From: DASWJZ01 sp963739005
Lineage (GTDB): Bacteria; Pseudomonadota; Alphaproteobacteria; Rhizobiales; Afifellaceae
Length of the DNA stretch: 64,000 nt
Direction of reading: 5' to 3'
Assembly (NCBI GenBank): GCA_963739005.1
Contig: CAVTYQ010000007.1
Location: 943,834 to 1,007,833, forward strand
Below, one piece after another: positions 44,143 through 53,789 of the stretch; the first letter of the stretch is position 1; each line of letters begins with the position of its first letter. A program made the position numbers and the translations under genes. Under the pieces are notes generated by a model. It did not search any database, had not been told where the DNA came from, and saw nothing but the letters and a program-made list of their open reading frames with translations.

Positions 44143-45809
44143 GCCGCGCCCTTGATCAGCCGCTCGGCGGCGGCGCGGGCCTCATCGGAGATGGTCTCGC
44201 CGGCGAGCATGCGGGCGATCTCCTCGCGTCGCGCGCGTCCGGCGACCGGTTCGACCCCGGTCGCCACGCGCTTCCCCCTGTCGACCGGCGACTTCGTGAT
44301 GAGGAAATGCGCGTCGGCCTGCGCGGCGACCTGCGGCGCGTGCGTCACGGACAACACCTGCACGCGCTCGGCAAGCCGCGCGAGCCGCCGCCCGATCGCC
44401 TCGGCGACGGCGCCGCCGGCGCCCGCATCGATTTCGTCGAAAACCAACGTCGGCGCCGAGCCGCGATCGGCGAGCGCCACTTTCAGCGCGAGCAGGAAGC
44501 GCGATAGCTCGCCGCCCGACGCAACCTTCATCAAAGGCCCCGGCTCGGTGCCGGGATTCGTGCGGACGTGGAAGGCGACGCGGTCGAGCCCTTCGGGCGA
44601 GATCGCATCGGCGTCCGTCTCGCGGAAAACGATGAAGCGCGCCGCCTCGAGCTTCAGCGCCGGAAGCTCGGCGTTGACCGCCGCCTCAAGCGCTTTGGCG
44701 GCTTCGCCGCGCCGCTTCGACAGAGTCAGCGCCGCCTTGCGGTAGAGGGCGAGCGCCTCGGCGACGGCGGCTTCGATCACGTTCAGCCTGCCGCCGCCGA
44801 CATCGATGTCGGCGAGCCGCGCGGAAAACTCCGCAGCGACCGCCGGAAGGTCGTCGACCGCGACCTGATGCTTGCGCGCGGCGGCGCGGAGCGCGAAGAG
44901 CCGCCCCTCGGAGCGCTCCAGCTCGCCCTGATCGAACTCGCAGACGCGGATGGCGCCTTCAAGCCCGCGGCGCGCCTCCTCAAGATTGTCGAGCGCAGCG
45001 CCGAGCGCCGCGACGGTCGGTTCAAGCAGGCCCGGCAATTCCGCAGACTTTCGCTCAAGCCGCCGCGCCAGGCCGACAAGATCGGGGATCGGCGAGCCGC
45101 TCCCGCCGATAATCTCGTGCGCGTCGTTCAGGTCGGTGGCGATCCGTTCGGCGCGCATCAGGAACTGGCGGCGGTCGGCGAGCGCGGTCTCCTCGCCGGT
45201 TTCCGGCGCGAGCGTCTCAAGCTCCTCCACCGAGGCGCGTAGGTAGTCAGCGTCGCGGCCGGCCGACTCGATCGCGTCGCGGAGCTCCGCCGCCTCCGCC
45301 TCAAGCTTGCGCAGCGCGCGGTAACGGCGGGCGACGTCTTCCGCGTCGGGCTCAAGTCCGCCGAAGGCGTCGAGCAGCCGCCGGTGTTCCTCCGCGGTGA
45401 CGAGCGCGCGATCATCGTGCTGTCCGTGGATCTCGACGAGCCGCGCCCCGATCGCCCGCATGAGCGAGACGCCGCACGGCTGATCGTTGACGAAGGCGCG
45501 CGTCTTGCCGTCGGCGGTCTGCACACGCCGGAGGATCAGCTGGCCCTCGGCATCGATGCCGTTCTCGGCAAGGAGCGCGAAGACGGGATGGTCGGGCGCC
45601 GGCTCGAAGACGGCGGTGACCTGACCGCGATCCGCACCGGCGCGGACCAGCGAGGCGTCGCCGCGCGATCCGAGCGCCAGCGACAGCGCGTCAAGCAGGA
45701 TGGATTTGCCGGCCCCGGTTTCGCCGGTCAGCACGCTCATCCCGCCGGCGAACTCGATTCCGAGCCGGTCGATGAGGACGATATCCTGAACGGTGAGACT
45801 CGCCAGCAT
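44139..45809 (-). CDS. recN: DNA repair protein RecN
   Basis: 556 residues, SMC-like. N-terminal LTVQDIVLIDRLGIEF and Walker A GETGAGKSILLDAL, EIHGQHDDRALV, long coiled coils through the middle, and C-terminal signature LSRFLLALKVAL with Walker B LVFDEIDAGAGG. Acts in double-strand break repair. The ATG at 45809 begins the family similarity. It follows bamD by 13 bases, the normal lpxC-bamD-recN order. Confidence 0.95.
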   Translation of the reverse strand: MLASLTVQDIVLIDRLGIEFAGGMSVLTGETGAGKSILLDALSLALGSRGDASLVRAGADRGQVTAVFEPAPDHPVFALLAENGIDAEGQLILRRVQTADGKTRAFVNDQPCGVSLMRAIGARLVEIHGQHDDRALVTAEEHRRLLDAFGGLEPDAEDVARRYRALRKLEAEAAELRDAIESAGRDADYLRASVEELETLAPETGEETALADRRQFLMRAERIATDLNDAHEIIGGSGSPIPDLVGLARRLERKSAELPGLLEPTVAALGAALDNLEEARRGLEGAIRVCEFDQGELERSEGRLFALRAAARKHQVAVDDLPAVAAEFSARLADIDVGGGRLNVIEAAVAEALALYRKAALTLSKRRGEAAKALEAAVNAELPALKLEAARFIVFRETDADAISPEGLDRVAFHVRTNPGTEPGPLMKVASGGELSRFLLALKVALADRGSAPTLVFDEIDAGAGGAVAEAIGRRLARLAERVQVLSVTHAPQVAAQADAHFLITKSPVDRGKRVATGVEPVAGRARREEIARMLAGETISDEARAAAERLIKGAA

Positions 45810-45822
45810 GGCAAGCCGGATT

Positions 45823-46662
45823 TTATCCCCGGCCGAACGCCCGGGAAATCCAGGAGCCTTTGTTCTCCTCAGGAACGACGCCCGCTTCACCGAGGATCCT
45901 GTAGGCGTCCTTATACCATTCACTGTCCGGGAAATTGTGGCCGAGCACGGCGGCCGCCGTCTGCGCGTCCTGCACAAGACCGAGCGCGAGATAGCTCTCG
46001 GTCAGGCGCTCCAACGCCTCTTCGACATGCCGCGTCGTCTGGTATTGCTCGACCACGGTCTTGAAGCGGTTGACCGCGGCGACGTATTCGCTGCGCTCCT
46101 GATAGTAGCGGCCGATCTGCATCTCCTTGCCGGCGAGCTGGTCGCGCGCCACATCGATCTTGTGGCGGGCGTCCTCGGCATAATCGGATTGCGGATATTT
46201 CTGCACGATCACGCCCATCGCATCCATCGCCTTGGCGGCGAGATCCTGGTCGCGCGTCACGTCGGGGATCTGGCGGAAATACGATTCGCCGATCAGGTAC
46301 TGGGCATAGGCGGCGTCGTCGCTCGCGGGAAAAAGCGTCACGTAGCGCTGCGCGTCGTTGATCGTGTCCTGATACTGCCCACGGCGGAAGTTCAAATACG
46401 CCGTCATCAACATCGCCTTCCGCGCGTAGTCGGAATAGGGATGCTCCTTGTCGATCTCCTCGAATTTATCGGTGGCGCGGCGGGGGTCGCCCGCGTCGAG
46501 ATTGGCAAGCGCCTGATTGTAGAGAACGTCAGGCGGATCGACGTTGACCTCCGTGTCCGGCTTCTTGCCCCCGCACGCGACCAGGAAAAGCGCGACGGCC
46601 GGCAACAGGACAAGCGCCGCGGCGCGGCGAGACCCAGTGGCGGAGGAAATCTGAGTTGGCAT
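45823..46662 (-). CDS. bamD: Outer membrane assembly lipoprotein BamD
   Basis: 279 residues from the ATG at 46662 (an upstream in-frame ATG at 46704 is possible). A lipoprotein signal ends in LFLVAC|GG; five TPR-like repeats follow (PPDVLYNQALANLDAGD, YSDYARKAMLMTAYLNFRRGQ, AAYAQYLIGESYFRQI, YAEDARHKIDVARDQLAGKE). BamD is the essential lipoprotein of the BAM complex that folds outer-membrane proteins. It lies between lpxC and recN as expected. Confidence 0.94.
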   Translation of the reverse strand: MPTQISSATGSRRAAALVLLPAVALFLVACGGKKPDTEVNVDPPDVLYNQALANLDAGDPRRATDKFEEIDKEHPYSDYARKAMLMTAYLNFRRGQYQDTINDAQRYVTLFPASDDAAYAQYLIGESYFRQIPDVTRDQDLAAKAMDAMGVIVQKYPQSDYAEDARHKIDVARDQLAGKEMQIGRYYQERSEYVAAVNRFKTVVEQYQTTRHVEEALERLTESYLALGLVQDAQTAAAVLGHNFPDSEWYKDAYRILGEAGVVPEENKGSWISRAFGRG

Positions 46663-46775
46663 GCGGCCCAATTCCGTGAACGCGCCCTGTCCCTTAAAGG
46701 ACATAGCGCGGCTGTCAAAGCCGTTCACCACCGAATGATGGCCGGGCTGTGGCCGAAAGGCCGCCTAAGGCTGGA

Positions 46776-47738
46776 TCAGAGCACTTCCGGCGCGAAGACC
46801 GGCACCGCCAGCCCGTTCGCAAGCTCGGCGTGACCATCCTGCCGCAGCTCGCGCTCGGCCGGCTCGGAGACGAGTGTCCAGGCGTCGCGGCGGGCAAGCA
46901 GGCCGGAAAGCGCCAGGGCGTTCAGCTTGTGGCCGCCTTTGTGCGACCGATAGAGACCGAGGATCGGAACCCCCGCCAACGCCAGATCGCCGATCGCGTC
47001 GAGCACCTTGTGGCGCACGAACTCGTCGGGGAAGCGAAGACCTTCCGGGTTGACCACCGCGCCGTCGCCGATGACGACCGAGTTCTCAAGCGAGGAGCCG
47101 AGTGCGAACCCCGCCGCCCAAAGCCTCTCCACATCGCGCATGTAGCCGTAGGTGCGCGCACGCGCGATGCCCTGCCGGAAGCTCCTCGGCGTGACGTCGA
47201 TGCCGAGCGCCTGGCGGCCGACCACCGGGCAGTCGTAGTCGATGCTGACTTCCAGCCGGAAGCGGCCAAACGGCCGGAATTCGGCGAAAGCCGCGCCCAA
47301 CTCGACGCGGACCGGCTTGTCGATGCGGATGAACCGACGCGGCGCGTTCTGCGCGACAACGCCGACCTGATCGATCGCATCCACGAAATCGCTGGCGCTG
47401 CCGTCCATCACCGGCACTTCCGGCCCGTCGATCTCGATCACGGCATTGTCGACCGAAAGCCCGGCGAACGCCGCCAGCAGATGTTCCACGGTCGCCACCG
47501 AGGCGCCGTTCGGGTCGCCGAGAACGGTGCAGAGCTCGGTCGAGCCGACGGAATCAGAGCGGGCCGGAATCTCGACGTCGGCGGCGTTCGGAAGGCTGGT
47601 GCGGAGGAAGCTTATCCCGCTGCCGGGATCGGCCGGGCAGAGTGTAATTGAAACCGGCGCGCCGCTGTGAACGCCTATTCCGCCAAGGGTTATGCGGCCG
47701 CCGAGCGTCCGCTGCCCTCGTTCCTTCGAACCCGCCAT
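46776..47738 (-). CDS. lpxC: UDP-3-O-acyl-N-acetylglucosamine deacetylase
   Basis: 320 residues. Zinc-binding features are VEHLLAAFAGL (His), and HKVLDAIGDLALAG (His and Asp); other landmarks are GIGVHSG near the start, DGSASDFVDAI and the final GHKLNALA. It catalyses the committed step of lipid A synthesis. It is the first gene after the ftsZ terminator, with its own promoter region in 47739-47916. Confidence 0.96.
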   Translation of the reverse strand: MAGSKERGQRTLGGRITLGGIGVHSGAPVSITLCPADPGSGISFLRTSLPNAADVEIPARSDSVGSTELCTVLGDPNGASVATVEHLLAAFAGLSVDNAVIEIDGPEVPVMDGSASDFVDAIDQVGVVAQNAPRRFIRIDKPVRVELGAAFAEFRPFGRFRLEVSIDYDCPVVGRQALGIDVTPRSFRQGIARARTYGYMRDVERLWAAGFALGSSLENSVVIGDGAVVNPEGLRFPDEFVRHKVLDAIGDLALAGVPILGLYRSHKGGHKLNALALSGLLARRDAWTLVSEPAERELRQDGHAELANGLAVPVFAPEVL

Positions 47739-47916
47739 GATTCTACTTCGCCCCCTGAGGTCAGAACGGCGAAAGGGCCTGCCTATATGGTCTTTTGCCC
47801 GAATCCGCTTGACTGCCTGCCTCTTTGGCCGGGAACGCTACCGACAGCCCGCGCGGCCGTCTAATCAACGATTTTTACCCTTTGTTACGCTTACGCAAAG
47901 GCCGCTAAAAGCGCGG

Positions 47917-47947
47917 AAAAGCCCGGCGCGCTGGGCGCGCCGGGCTT
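47917..47947 (-). terminator. Intrinsic terminator of the ftsZ transcript
   Basis: A 13-base perfect stem, AAGCCCGGCGCGC (47919-47931) with GCGCGCCGGGCTT (47935-47947), and a three-base loop; on the minus strand it is followed by TT after the stem. It lies 28 bases downstream of the ftsZ stop. Confidence 0.85.
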
Positions 47948-47974
47948 CCTTATCACAGGCCTCTCGGCCGCGCT

Positions 47975-49756
47975 CTAGCTCGACTGCCGGCGAAGAAAGG
48001 CCGGTATCTCGAGGTGCTCATCGCGATTCGGATCGATGGGCTGCGGCCGCCCGCGCGGATCGAGCGCGCCGGAGGCCACCGCCTGCTCGCCCATGCGCCG
48101 CGGCTGCGCCTGCCTGGCGAATTCCGAGGCAGGGGTCGGTGCCGGAGCCGGCTGGATCGGCGGATTGGCCTGCACGGCGCGCGGCGCGGGCTCCTCCTCG
48201 TGCAGGTGCTCATGCTCGTCTTCGTATTCGACCTCGTCGCGGCGTCCGAGGCCGCTCGCGATCCGGGCCAGCAGTCCGCGTGGACGCCGCTCGTCATCGG
48301 CATGGCGGGCCGGCGCCTGCTTGGCGCGGATTTGGCGCTGGGCGACGGGGGGAAAGTCCTCCACCCGCGGCATGCGCGGCTGCATGTGGTCGGGACGCTC
48401 GGGCGCAGCCGGGATGAAGTTTGCCGCGGCCGCCGCGCGAAGCGCCTCCTGGAGCCGCTCCTGATCGTGGTCGGTTGCGACCTGGCGGGCGGCGGCGATC
48501 GACGGATCGGCACGGAAGGGTCCGATGCGGACGGCAGGGTCGCCGGCGGGCCGGGCCGCCGCCTGTGCCGCCTGGCGCGGTTGCTGAAGGCGCTGCGGCG
48601 GCTGGCTGGCAAGCTCCTGCTCGAGCCCCTCAAGGGCGTGCGAGTAGTCGCCGGCGGCACGCCGCGGCTGCGGCTGCGGCGGGGCCTGCTGCACGGCGGC
48701 CGCCGGGGCAGCAGCCGGGGCAACCGACTTCAGGCGACGCGTAAGCTCGGCCATGCCGGCTGTCGGCGGCGCGATCTGCTCCTGCACGCGCTCCTCCTCG
48801 ATCCCCGTCGCCACGACGGAGACGCGGACGATGCCTTCCAGGCTCTCGTCGAAGGTGGCGCCGAAGATGATGTTGGCGTCGCTGTCGACTTCCTCGCGCA
48901 CGCGGCTTGCCGCCTCGTCGACCTCGAAGAGGGTCATGTCGCGGCCGCCGGTGATGGAAATCAGGAGGCCACGCGCGCCGCGCATGTTGACGTCGTCGAG
49001 CAGCGGGTTGGCGATCGCCTTTTCCGCCGCCTCGATGGCGCGCTTGTCGCCGGAGGCTTCGCCGGTGCCCATCATGGCCTTGCCCATCTCGCGCATCACC
49101 GAGCGGACGTCGGCGAAGTCGAGATTGATGAGTCCGTCCTTCACCATCAGGTCGGTGATGCAGGCAACGCCGGAATAGAGCACTTCGTCGGCCATGGCGA
49201 AGGCGTCGGCGAAAGTGGTCTTGTCGTTGGCGACACGGAAGAGGTTCTGGTTGGGAATGACGATGAGCGTATCAACGTGCTTCTGCAGCTCGATGATGCC
49301 GGCCTCGGCGACGCGCATGCGGCGCTGACCCTCGAACTGGAACGGCTTGGTGACGACGCCGACGGTGAGAATGCCGGCCTCGCGGGCGGCGCGGGCGACA
49401 ATCGGCGCGGCGCCGGTGCCGGTGCCGCCGCCCATGCCGGCCGTGATGAAGGCCATGTGCGCGCCGTTCATCTGGTCGGTGAGCTCTTCGATCGTCTCCT
49501 CGGCGGCGGCGCGGCCGATCTCCGGCTGCGAGCCGGCGCCGAGCCCCTGGGTGACCGCGACCCCCATCTGGATCACACGGTCGGCCTTGGAGTTCGTGAG
49601 GGCCTGGGCGTCGGTGTTGGCAACGACGAATTCGACCCCCTGCAGGCCGGCTTCGATCATGTTGTTCACGGCATTGCAGCCGGCGCCCCCGACTCCGAAG
49701 ACGGTGATCCTCGGCTTCAGTTCCGTGATGTCCGGCATCTTAAGGTTGATACTCAT
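47975..49756 (-). CDS. ftsZ: Cell division protein FtsZ
   Basis: 593 residues, long as in rhizobial FtsZ1. The tubulin-like GTPase domain (about 10-320) has GVGGAGCNAVNNMIEAG, the GGGTGTGAAP signature loop and the T7 loop NLDFADVRSVM. A 240-residue Pro/Gln/Arg-rich linker follows, ending in the conserved peptide EIPAFLRRQSS that binds FtsA and other partners. It polymerises into the Z ring. It is last in the division cluster and has a strong terminator. Confidence 0.97.
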   Translation of the reverse strand: MSINLKMPDITELKPRITVFGVGGAGCNAVNNMIEAGLQGVEFVVANTDAQALTNSKADRVIQMGVAVTQGLGAGSQPEIGRAAAEETIEELTDQMNGAHMAFITAGMGGGTGTGAAPIVARAAREAGILTVGVVTKPFQFEGQRRMRVAEAGIIELQKHVDTLIVIPNQNLFRVANDKTTFADAFAMADEVLYSGVACITDLMVKDGLINLDFADVRSVMREMGKAMMGTGEASGDKRAIEAAEKAIANPLLDDVNMRGARGLLISITGGRDMTLFEVDEAASRVREEVDSDANIIFGATFDESLEGIVRVSVVATGIEEERVQEQIAPPTAGMAELTRRLKSVAPAAAPAAAVQQAPPQPQPRRAAGDYSHALEGLEQELASQPPQRLQQPRQAAQAAARPAGDPAVRIGPFRADPSIAAARQVATDHDQERLQEALRAAAAANFIPAAPERPDHMQPRMPRVEDFPPVAQRQIRAKQAPARHADDERRPRGLLARIASGLGRRDEVEYEDEHEHLHEEEPAPRAVQANPPIQPAPAPTPASEFARQAQPRRMGEQAVASGALDPRGRPQPIDPNRDEHLEIPAFLRRQSS

Positions 49757-49830
49757 CGTTCCGTCCTCTTCCGCCTTTCCGCCAGGCCCGGCCTCGGCCC
49801 ACCTGATCCGTTCGTTCCGCCTTCGCTTCG

Positions 49831-51159
49831 TCAGAAGCTGTCCTTGAACCAGCGCCCGACGCGCGCGAAATATCCGTCGGTTCCCGTCATCGCCGCGCGC
49901 CGCGGGCTGCGGGCATTGAATTGCTCGATGCGCGCCGCCTGCGGATAAAGAACGAGGCCGACAGCGGTCGAAAATGCCGGGCTCTTCGCCGCTTCCGGCA
50001 AGCCCTGGATGCCGAGCGGCCGGCCGACGCGGACGTTCCGCCCGAAGATGCGGCGCGCCGTCTCGGCAAGTCCGGTCAACTGGCTCGCGCCGCCGGTCAG
50101 CACCACGCGCTTTCCGACCTGGTCGGCGAAGCCCGACTTCGTCAGCATGTCGCGCGTCATCTCCAGCGTCTCCTCGACGCGCGGCTTGATGATGCGGATC
50201 AGCGCGGAGCGCGGCACCGTGTTCGGATGGTCGCGTTCGTCCTCGCCGACCGGCGGGATGGTCAGGATGTCGGTCTCGTCGGAGGTCGACGACAACGCCG
50301 AGCCGTGGCGCGCCTTGATGCGCTCCGCGTCGGCGAGATTGGTGGAGAGCCCGCGCGCGACGTCGAGCGTGATGTGCTGCCCGCCGATCGCGATCGCGTC
50401 GGTGTGCACGAACTCGCCGTTGCGGAAGACGGAGAGCGTGGTGGTGCCGCCGCCCATGTCGACGCAGGCGACGCCGAGCTCGGCCTCGTCGTCGACGAGG
50501 GCGGCAAGACCGGCAGCGTAGGGTGTCGCGACGACCGTCTCCACCTCGAGGTGGCAGCGGTTGACGGCAAGCTCGAGATTGCGAAGCGGCGCCTCCTCGG
50601 CGGTGACGACGTGGATGTCGACGCCAAGCGCCTGCCCGAGCATGCCGACCGGATCAGCAAGGCCGCGATTGCCGTCGAGGGAATAGCCGATCGGCAGGGC
50701 GTGGAGCACGATCCGCCCCTCGCTTACCGAGTGTGCCCCGCCGGCGCCGAGCAGGCGCTGGATATCCGCCTCGGTGACCGCGCCGCCGATGTCGACACCG
50801 GCGGAGAACGCCTCGCTCTTCAGCCGGCCGCAGGAAATGTTGACGATGAGGCTGTTGACGGTCACCTCGGCCATGCGCTCGGCCGCGTCGACGGCGAGCC
50901 GTATCGCCTTCTCCGCCTCGTCGAGATCGACGACGACGCCGGACTTGATGCCGCGCGAACGCGTCGCCGCGAAGCCGAGCACTTCCACCGAATGCATGCG
51001 GCGGCGGAGCGCCTCGCTGTCGCGCGGCTTCAGCCGCGCGATCATGCAGCAGACCTTGGTCGAGCCGACGTCGAGCACGCTGACGGTCGCGGAACGCCGT
51101 CCGCCGAGGGGCTTCACCCTCGACACGCCGGTCGGAGCCTGGGTACGGCGGTCGCTCAC
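49831..51159 (-). CDS. ftsA: Cell division protein FtsA
   Basis: 442 residues from a GTG whose GTGA overlaps the ftsQ stop. Actin-like fold: SVLDVGSTKVCCMIARL (phosphate-1), VDMGGGTTTLSVFRNGEFVH (phosphate-2), VVLTGGASQLTGL (adenosine region), and a C-terminal amphipathic helix (FARVGRWFKDSF) for membrane binding. It tethers FtsZ to the membrane. Confidence 0.96.
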   Translation of the reverse strand: MSDRRTQAPTGVSRVKPLGGRRSATVSVLDVGSTKVCCMIARLKPRDSEALRRRMHSVEVLGFAATRSRGIKSGVVVDLDEAEKAIRLAVDAAERMAEVTVNSLIVNISCGRLKSEAFSAGVDIGGAVTEADIQRLLGAGGAHSVSEGRIVLHALPIGYSLDGNRGLADPVGMLGQALGVDIHVVTAEEAPLRNLELAVNRCHLEVETVVATPYAAGLAALVDDEAELGVACVDMGGGTTTLSVFRNGEFVHTDAIAIGGQHITLDVARGLSTNLADAERIKARHGSALSSTSDETDILTIPPVGEDERDHPNTVPRSALIRIIKPRVEETLEMTRDMLTKSGFADQVGKRVVLTGGASQLTGLAETARRIFGRNVRVGRPLGIQGLPEAAKSPAFSTAVGLVLYPQAARIEQFNARSPRRAAMTGTDGYFARVGRWFKDSF

Positions 51160-52070
51160 GTGCGGGTCTTGCCGAGCTTGCGGGGCGCGGCGCTGTCCGA
51201 CGTGATGTCGTCGAGCGAACGCCCTTCCGGCAGGCGCACGGTGACGCGGTCGGGGAGCCGCATGTCGACCACGACGACGTCGCGCGACAGGAGCTGCTTT
51301 TCGGTGTCGAGCTTGACCAGCTCGGCAAGCGCCTGGCGGACGTTCTTCTCCGGCAGCTTCACCGTCACGCCATTATCCAGATGCAAATCCCAGCGCCGGC
51401 CGGCGACGAGCACCGCGGCGCGCATCTCAGCGACGATCGAAGGCTCCGCGAAGAGATCGCCAAGGAGATCCGGCGCCGTCTGGTTGGCGCCGCCGCCGAC
51501 CATCAGCGGCAGTCTCGCGAACCTTCCCTCCTCGAGCGGCACGATCGTCGTGCCGCTTTTATCGATGACGACGACGTTGCCGTCGCGTTGCCAGAGCGCG
51601 AAGGGCGCGCGCTCGGTGATCTCTACGGAGAGCGTGCTCGGGTAGAATTTGCGTACCACCGCGTGCTCGATCCAGGGAAGCTCCGAGAGACGCTGCTGCG
51701 CCTTCGCTGCGTCGAAGGAGATGAGCGAGCCGACGAGATCGAGCTTTTCCAGGACCGCGATCTCGGACGTCTCCTTCTCGCCGCTGATCTTGATGTCATC
51801 GATGCCGAAGCCGGCGGCGACGAGGACCGAGTCCGTGAGGCGGCCGATCTGGCCACCGACGGCAAGCGCATAGAAAAGCGCCACGAGGAGGAAGCCGGCG
51901 GCCGCCAAATGTCCGATGGGCCGACGCCGGGCGCGCTCGATCCTCTCCGCGGCGCGGCGCAGCCGGCGCGGCAGAAGATTCGCGAGCGGGCGCAGTATCC
52001 GACCGAGCGCGTGGTCGAGGGCGTCGAGTAACGCCACACCCTGAAGCCTCGCCTCTCTCACCGTCTGCAC
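51156..52070 (-). CDS. ftsQ: Cell division protein FtsQ
   Basis: 304 residues. A basic cytoplasmic region (about 1-65), one membrane span (HLAAAGFLLVALFYALAVGG), a POTRA domain (IKISGEKETSEIAVLEKLDL, LPWIEHAVVRKFYPSTLSVEITER) and a beta domain. The GTG at 52070 has GGAGG seven bases upstream and overlaps ddl by 13 bases; a second GTG at 52061 forms GTGA with the ddl stop and is the alternative. It links FtsL/FtsB to the divisome. Confidence 0.92.
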   Translation of the reverse strand: MQTVREARLQGVALLDALDHALGRILRPLANLLPRRLRRAAERIERARRRPIGHLAAAGFLLVALFYALAVGGQIGRLTDSVLVAAGFGIDDIKISGEKETSEIAVLEKLDLVGSLISFDAAKAQQRLSELPWIEHAVVRKFYPSTLSVEITERAPFALWQRDGNVVVIDKSGTTIVPLEEGRFARLPLMVGGGANQTAPDLLGDLFAEPSIVAEMRAAVLVAGRRWDLHLDNGVTVKLPEKNVRQALAELVKLDTEKQLLSRDVVVVDMRLPDRVTVRLPEGRSLDDITSDSAAPRKLGKTRT

Positions 52071-52981
52071 GACGCGTCCTCCACCATCCAGGCCACTAGC
52101 TCCGGAAAGCTCAGGCCGGCATACGCGGCGAGTTCGGGAACCAGCGACGTGCGCGTCATGCCGGGCTGCGTGTTGACCTCCAGCCAGATGACTTCGCCCA
52201 ATCCCGCCTCGTCGTAGCGGAAGTCGGAACGAGAGACGCCGCGACAACCGACGGCACGATGCGCTTCAAGCGCCAGCGTGCAAATATTTTGGTAAACAAA
52301 GGGTTTAATCGGTGCCGGACAGAGATGTTTTGATCCGCCATCGGCATATTTGGCATCATAATCGTAGAAGCCGTGGCCAAGCGGAACGATCTCGGTGACG
52401 CCAAGCGCCTCGTCGCCCATGACCGCGCAGGTGAGTTCGCTCCCGGCGACATAGCGCTCGGCCATCACGTGCTCACCGAACGTCCAATCGTCGCGGCCGA
52501 GCGACTGCGGCGGATGCGGCTGATCCTTCGGCACGATGAGCACGCCGAAGGAGGAGCCCTCCGCGATCGGCTTCACCACGTAGGGCGGCTCAAGAACGTG
52601 CGCCTCAGCCGCCTCGAAACGCGAGACGATCCTGTGCTCGGCGACAGGGATGCCAGCGGCGGCGGCGACGCTCTTCGCCTTCTCCTTGTTCATGGCGAGC
52701 GCGGAGGCGAGCACGCCTGAGTGCGTGTAGGGAATGTCCAGAATCTCGAGCAGACCCTGGATGGCGCCGTCCTCGCCATAAGGGCCATGCAAAGCGTTGA
52801 AAGCGACGTCGGGCTTCAGCTTCGAAAGCACATCCCCGATGTCGCGCTCAACGTCGACGCGCGTCACCCGATAGCCGGCCGCTTCAAGATTATCGGCGCA
52901 TTCGCGCCCCGAATTCAGGCTGACGGGCCGCTCGGCCGACCAGCCGCCCATCAAAACCGCCACATGCTTCTTCCCGGCCAT
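52058..52981 (-). CDS. ddl: D-alanine--D-alanine ligase
   Basis: 307 residues from the ATG at 52981 (MAGKKHVAVLMGGWSAERPVSL). ATP-grasp motifs: ALHGPYGEDGAIQGLLE, YVVKPIAEGSSFGVLIV and WLEVNTQPGMTRTSLVPELA. It makes the D-Ala-D-Ala dipeptide used by MurF. It stands between ftsQ and a DUF2239 gene that interrupts the cluster. Confidence 0.95.
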   Translation of the reverse strand: MAGKKHVAVLMGGWSAERPVSLNSGRECADNLEAAGYRVTRVDVERDIGDVLSKLKPDVAFNALHGPYGEDGAIQGLLEILDIPYTHSGVLASALAMNKEKAKSVAAAAGIPVAEHRIVSRFEAAEAHVLEPPYVVKPIAEGSSFGVLIVPKDQPHPPQSLGRDDWTFGEHVMAERYVAGSELTCAVMGDEALGVTEIVPLGHGFYDYDAKYADGGSKHLCPAPIKPFVYQNICTLALEAHRAVGCRGVSRSDFRYDEAGLGEVIWLEVNTQPGMTRTSLVPELAAYAGLSFPELVAWMVEDASCRR

Positions 52982-53156
52982 AACGCTCACCCTTCCGCGA
53001 AAAAGCAATTCGTGCGCCGGAGGTTGGGCGGGAAATGGGTGAGAAAGCGTTAACCACGATCAGCCGCCAGGCGGGGTTATTTTCACCCGGGTAATATTGA
53101 CTCTCCAATTTCACCCGGATAATAAGCGGGCGTCCTCTGCGCGTGGAGCCGCCGGA

Positions 53157-53789
53157 ATGTCCGCCCCCAGCCAGTTCACCTGCACGGCCTTCGCCGACAC
53201 GCGCCGCATCGCATCGGGCCCGCTCCACAAGGTCGCGCTCAAGGCGAAAGCCGAGGCCGACCGAGACCCCGCGCAGGCGATCCTGATCTTCGAGGACGCG
53301 ACGGCTCAGCTGATCGAGGTCGATCTTCGCGGCAGCGCCGGCGATGTCCGCGAGAGGCTTGCCGCATGGGAGCCGGGCCCGAATTCTTCCGCACGCGCCC
53401 GGGCCACCTCCAATTCGGATCGACGCGGCCCCGGCCGCCCGAAGCTCGGCGTGGTCGCGCGCGAGGTGACGCTCTTGCCGCGGCACTGGGATTGGCTGAA
53501 GGCGCAGCCGGGCGGCGCGTCGGTGGCGCTCAGAAAGCTCGTCGACGAGGCGCGACGGCGAAACGTCGGGCGAGACCGCGTGCGACGATCGCAGGAGGCC
53601 GCCTATCGCTTCATGTCCGCCATGGCCGGCGACCGACCCGGCTTCGAGGAAGCGGCGCGCGCGCTCTTTGCAGGCGACGCGAAGAGGTTCGGTGAAATGG
53701 CGGTGCCGTGGCCGGCCGACATTCGCGCCTACGCGGCGACGCTTGCGGCAGAAGCGTTCGCCGAAGCACGTGACGAGCGAAGGCGCTAG
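53157..53789 (+). CDS. DUF2239 family protein inserted in the division cluster
   Basis: 210 residues from the ATG at 53157. FTCTAFADTRRIASGPLHKVAL, ILIFEDATAQLIEVDLRGS and REVTLLPRHWDWLKAQPGGASVALRKLVDEARR match DUF2239, with a basic Arg-rich linker between. The function is unknown; the composition suggests a nucleic-acid-binding or regulatory protein. It lies on the opposite strand between murB and ddl, overlapping the murB stop by four bases. Confidence 0.8.
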   Translation: MSAPSQFTCTAFADTRRIASGPLHKVALKAKAEADRDPAQAILIFEDATAQLIEVDLRGSAGDVRERLAAWEPGPNSSARARATSNSDRRGPGRPKLGVVAREVTLLPRHWDWLKAQPGGASVALRKLVDEARRRNVGRDRVRRSQEAAYRFMSAMAGDRPGFEEAARALFAGDAKRFGEMAVPWPADIRAYAATLAAEAFAEARDERRR

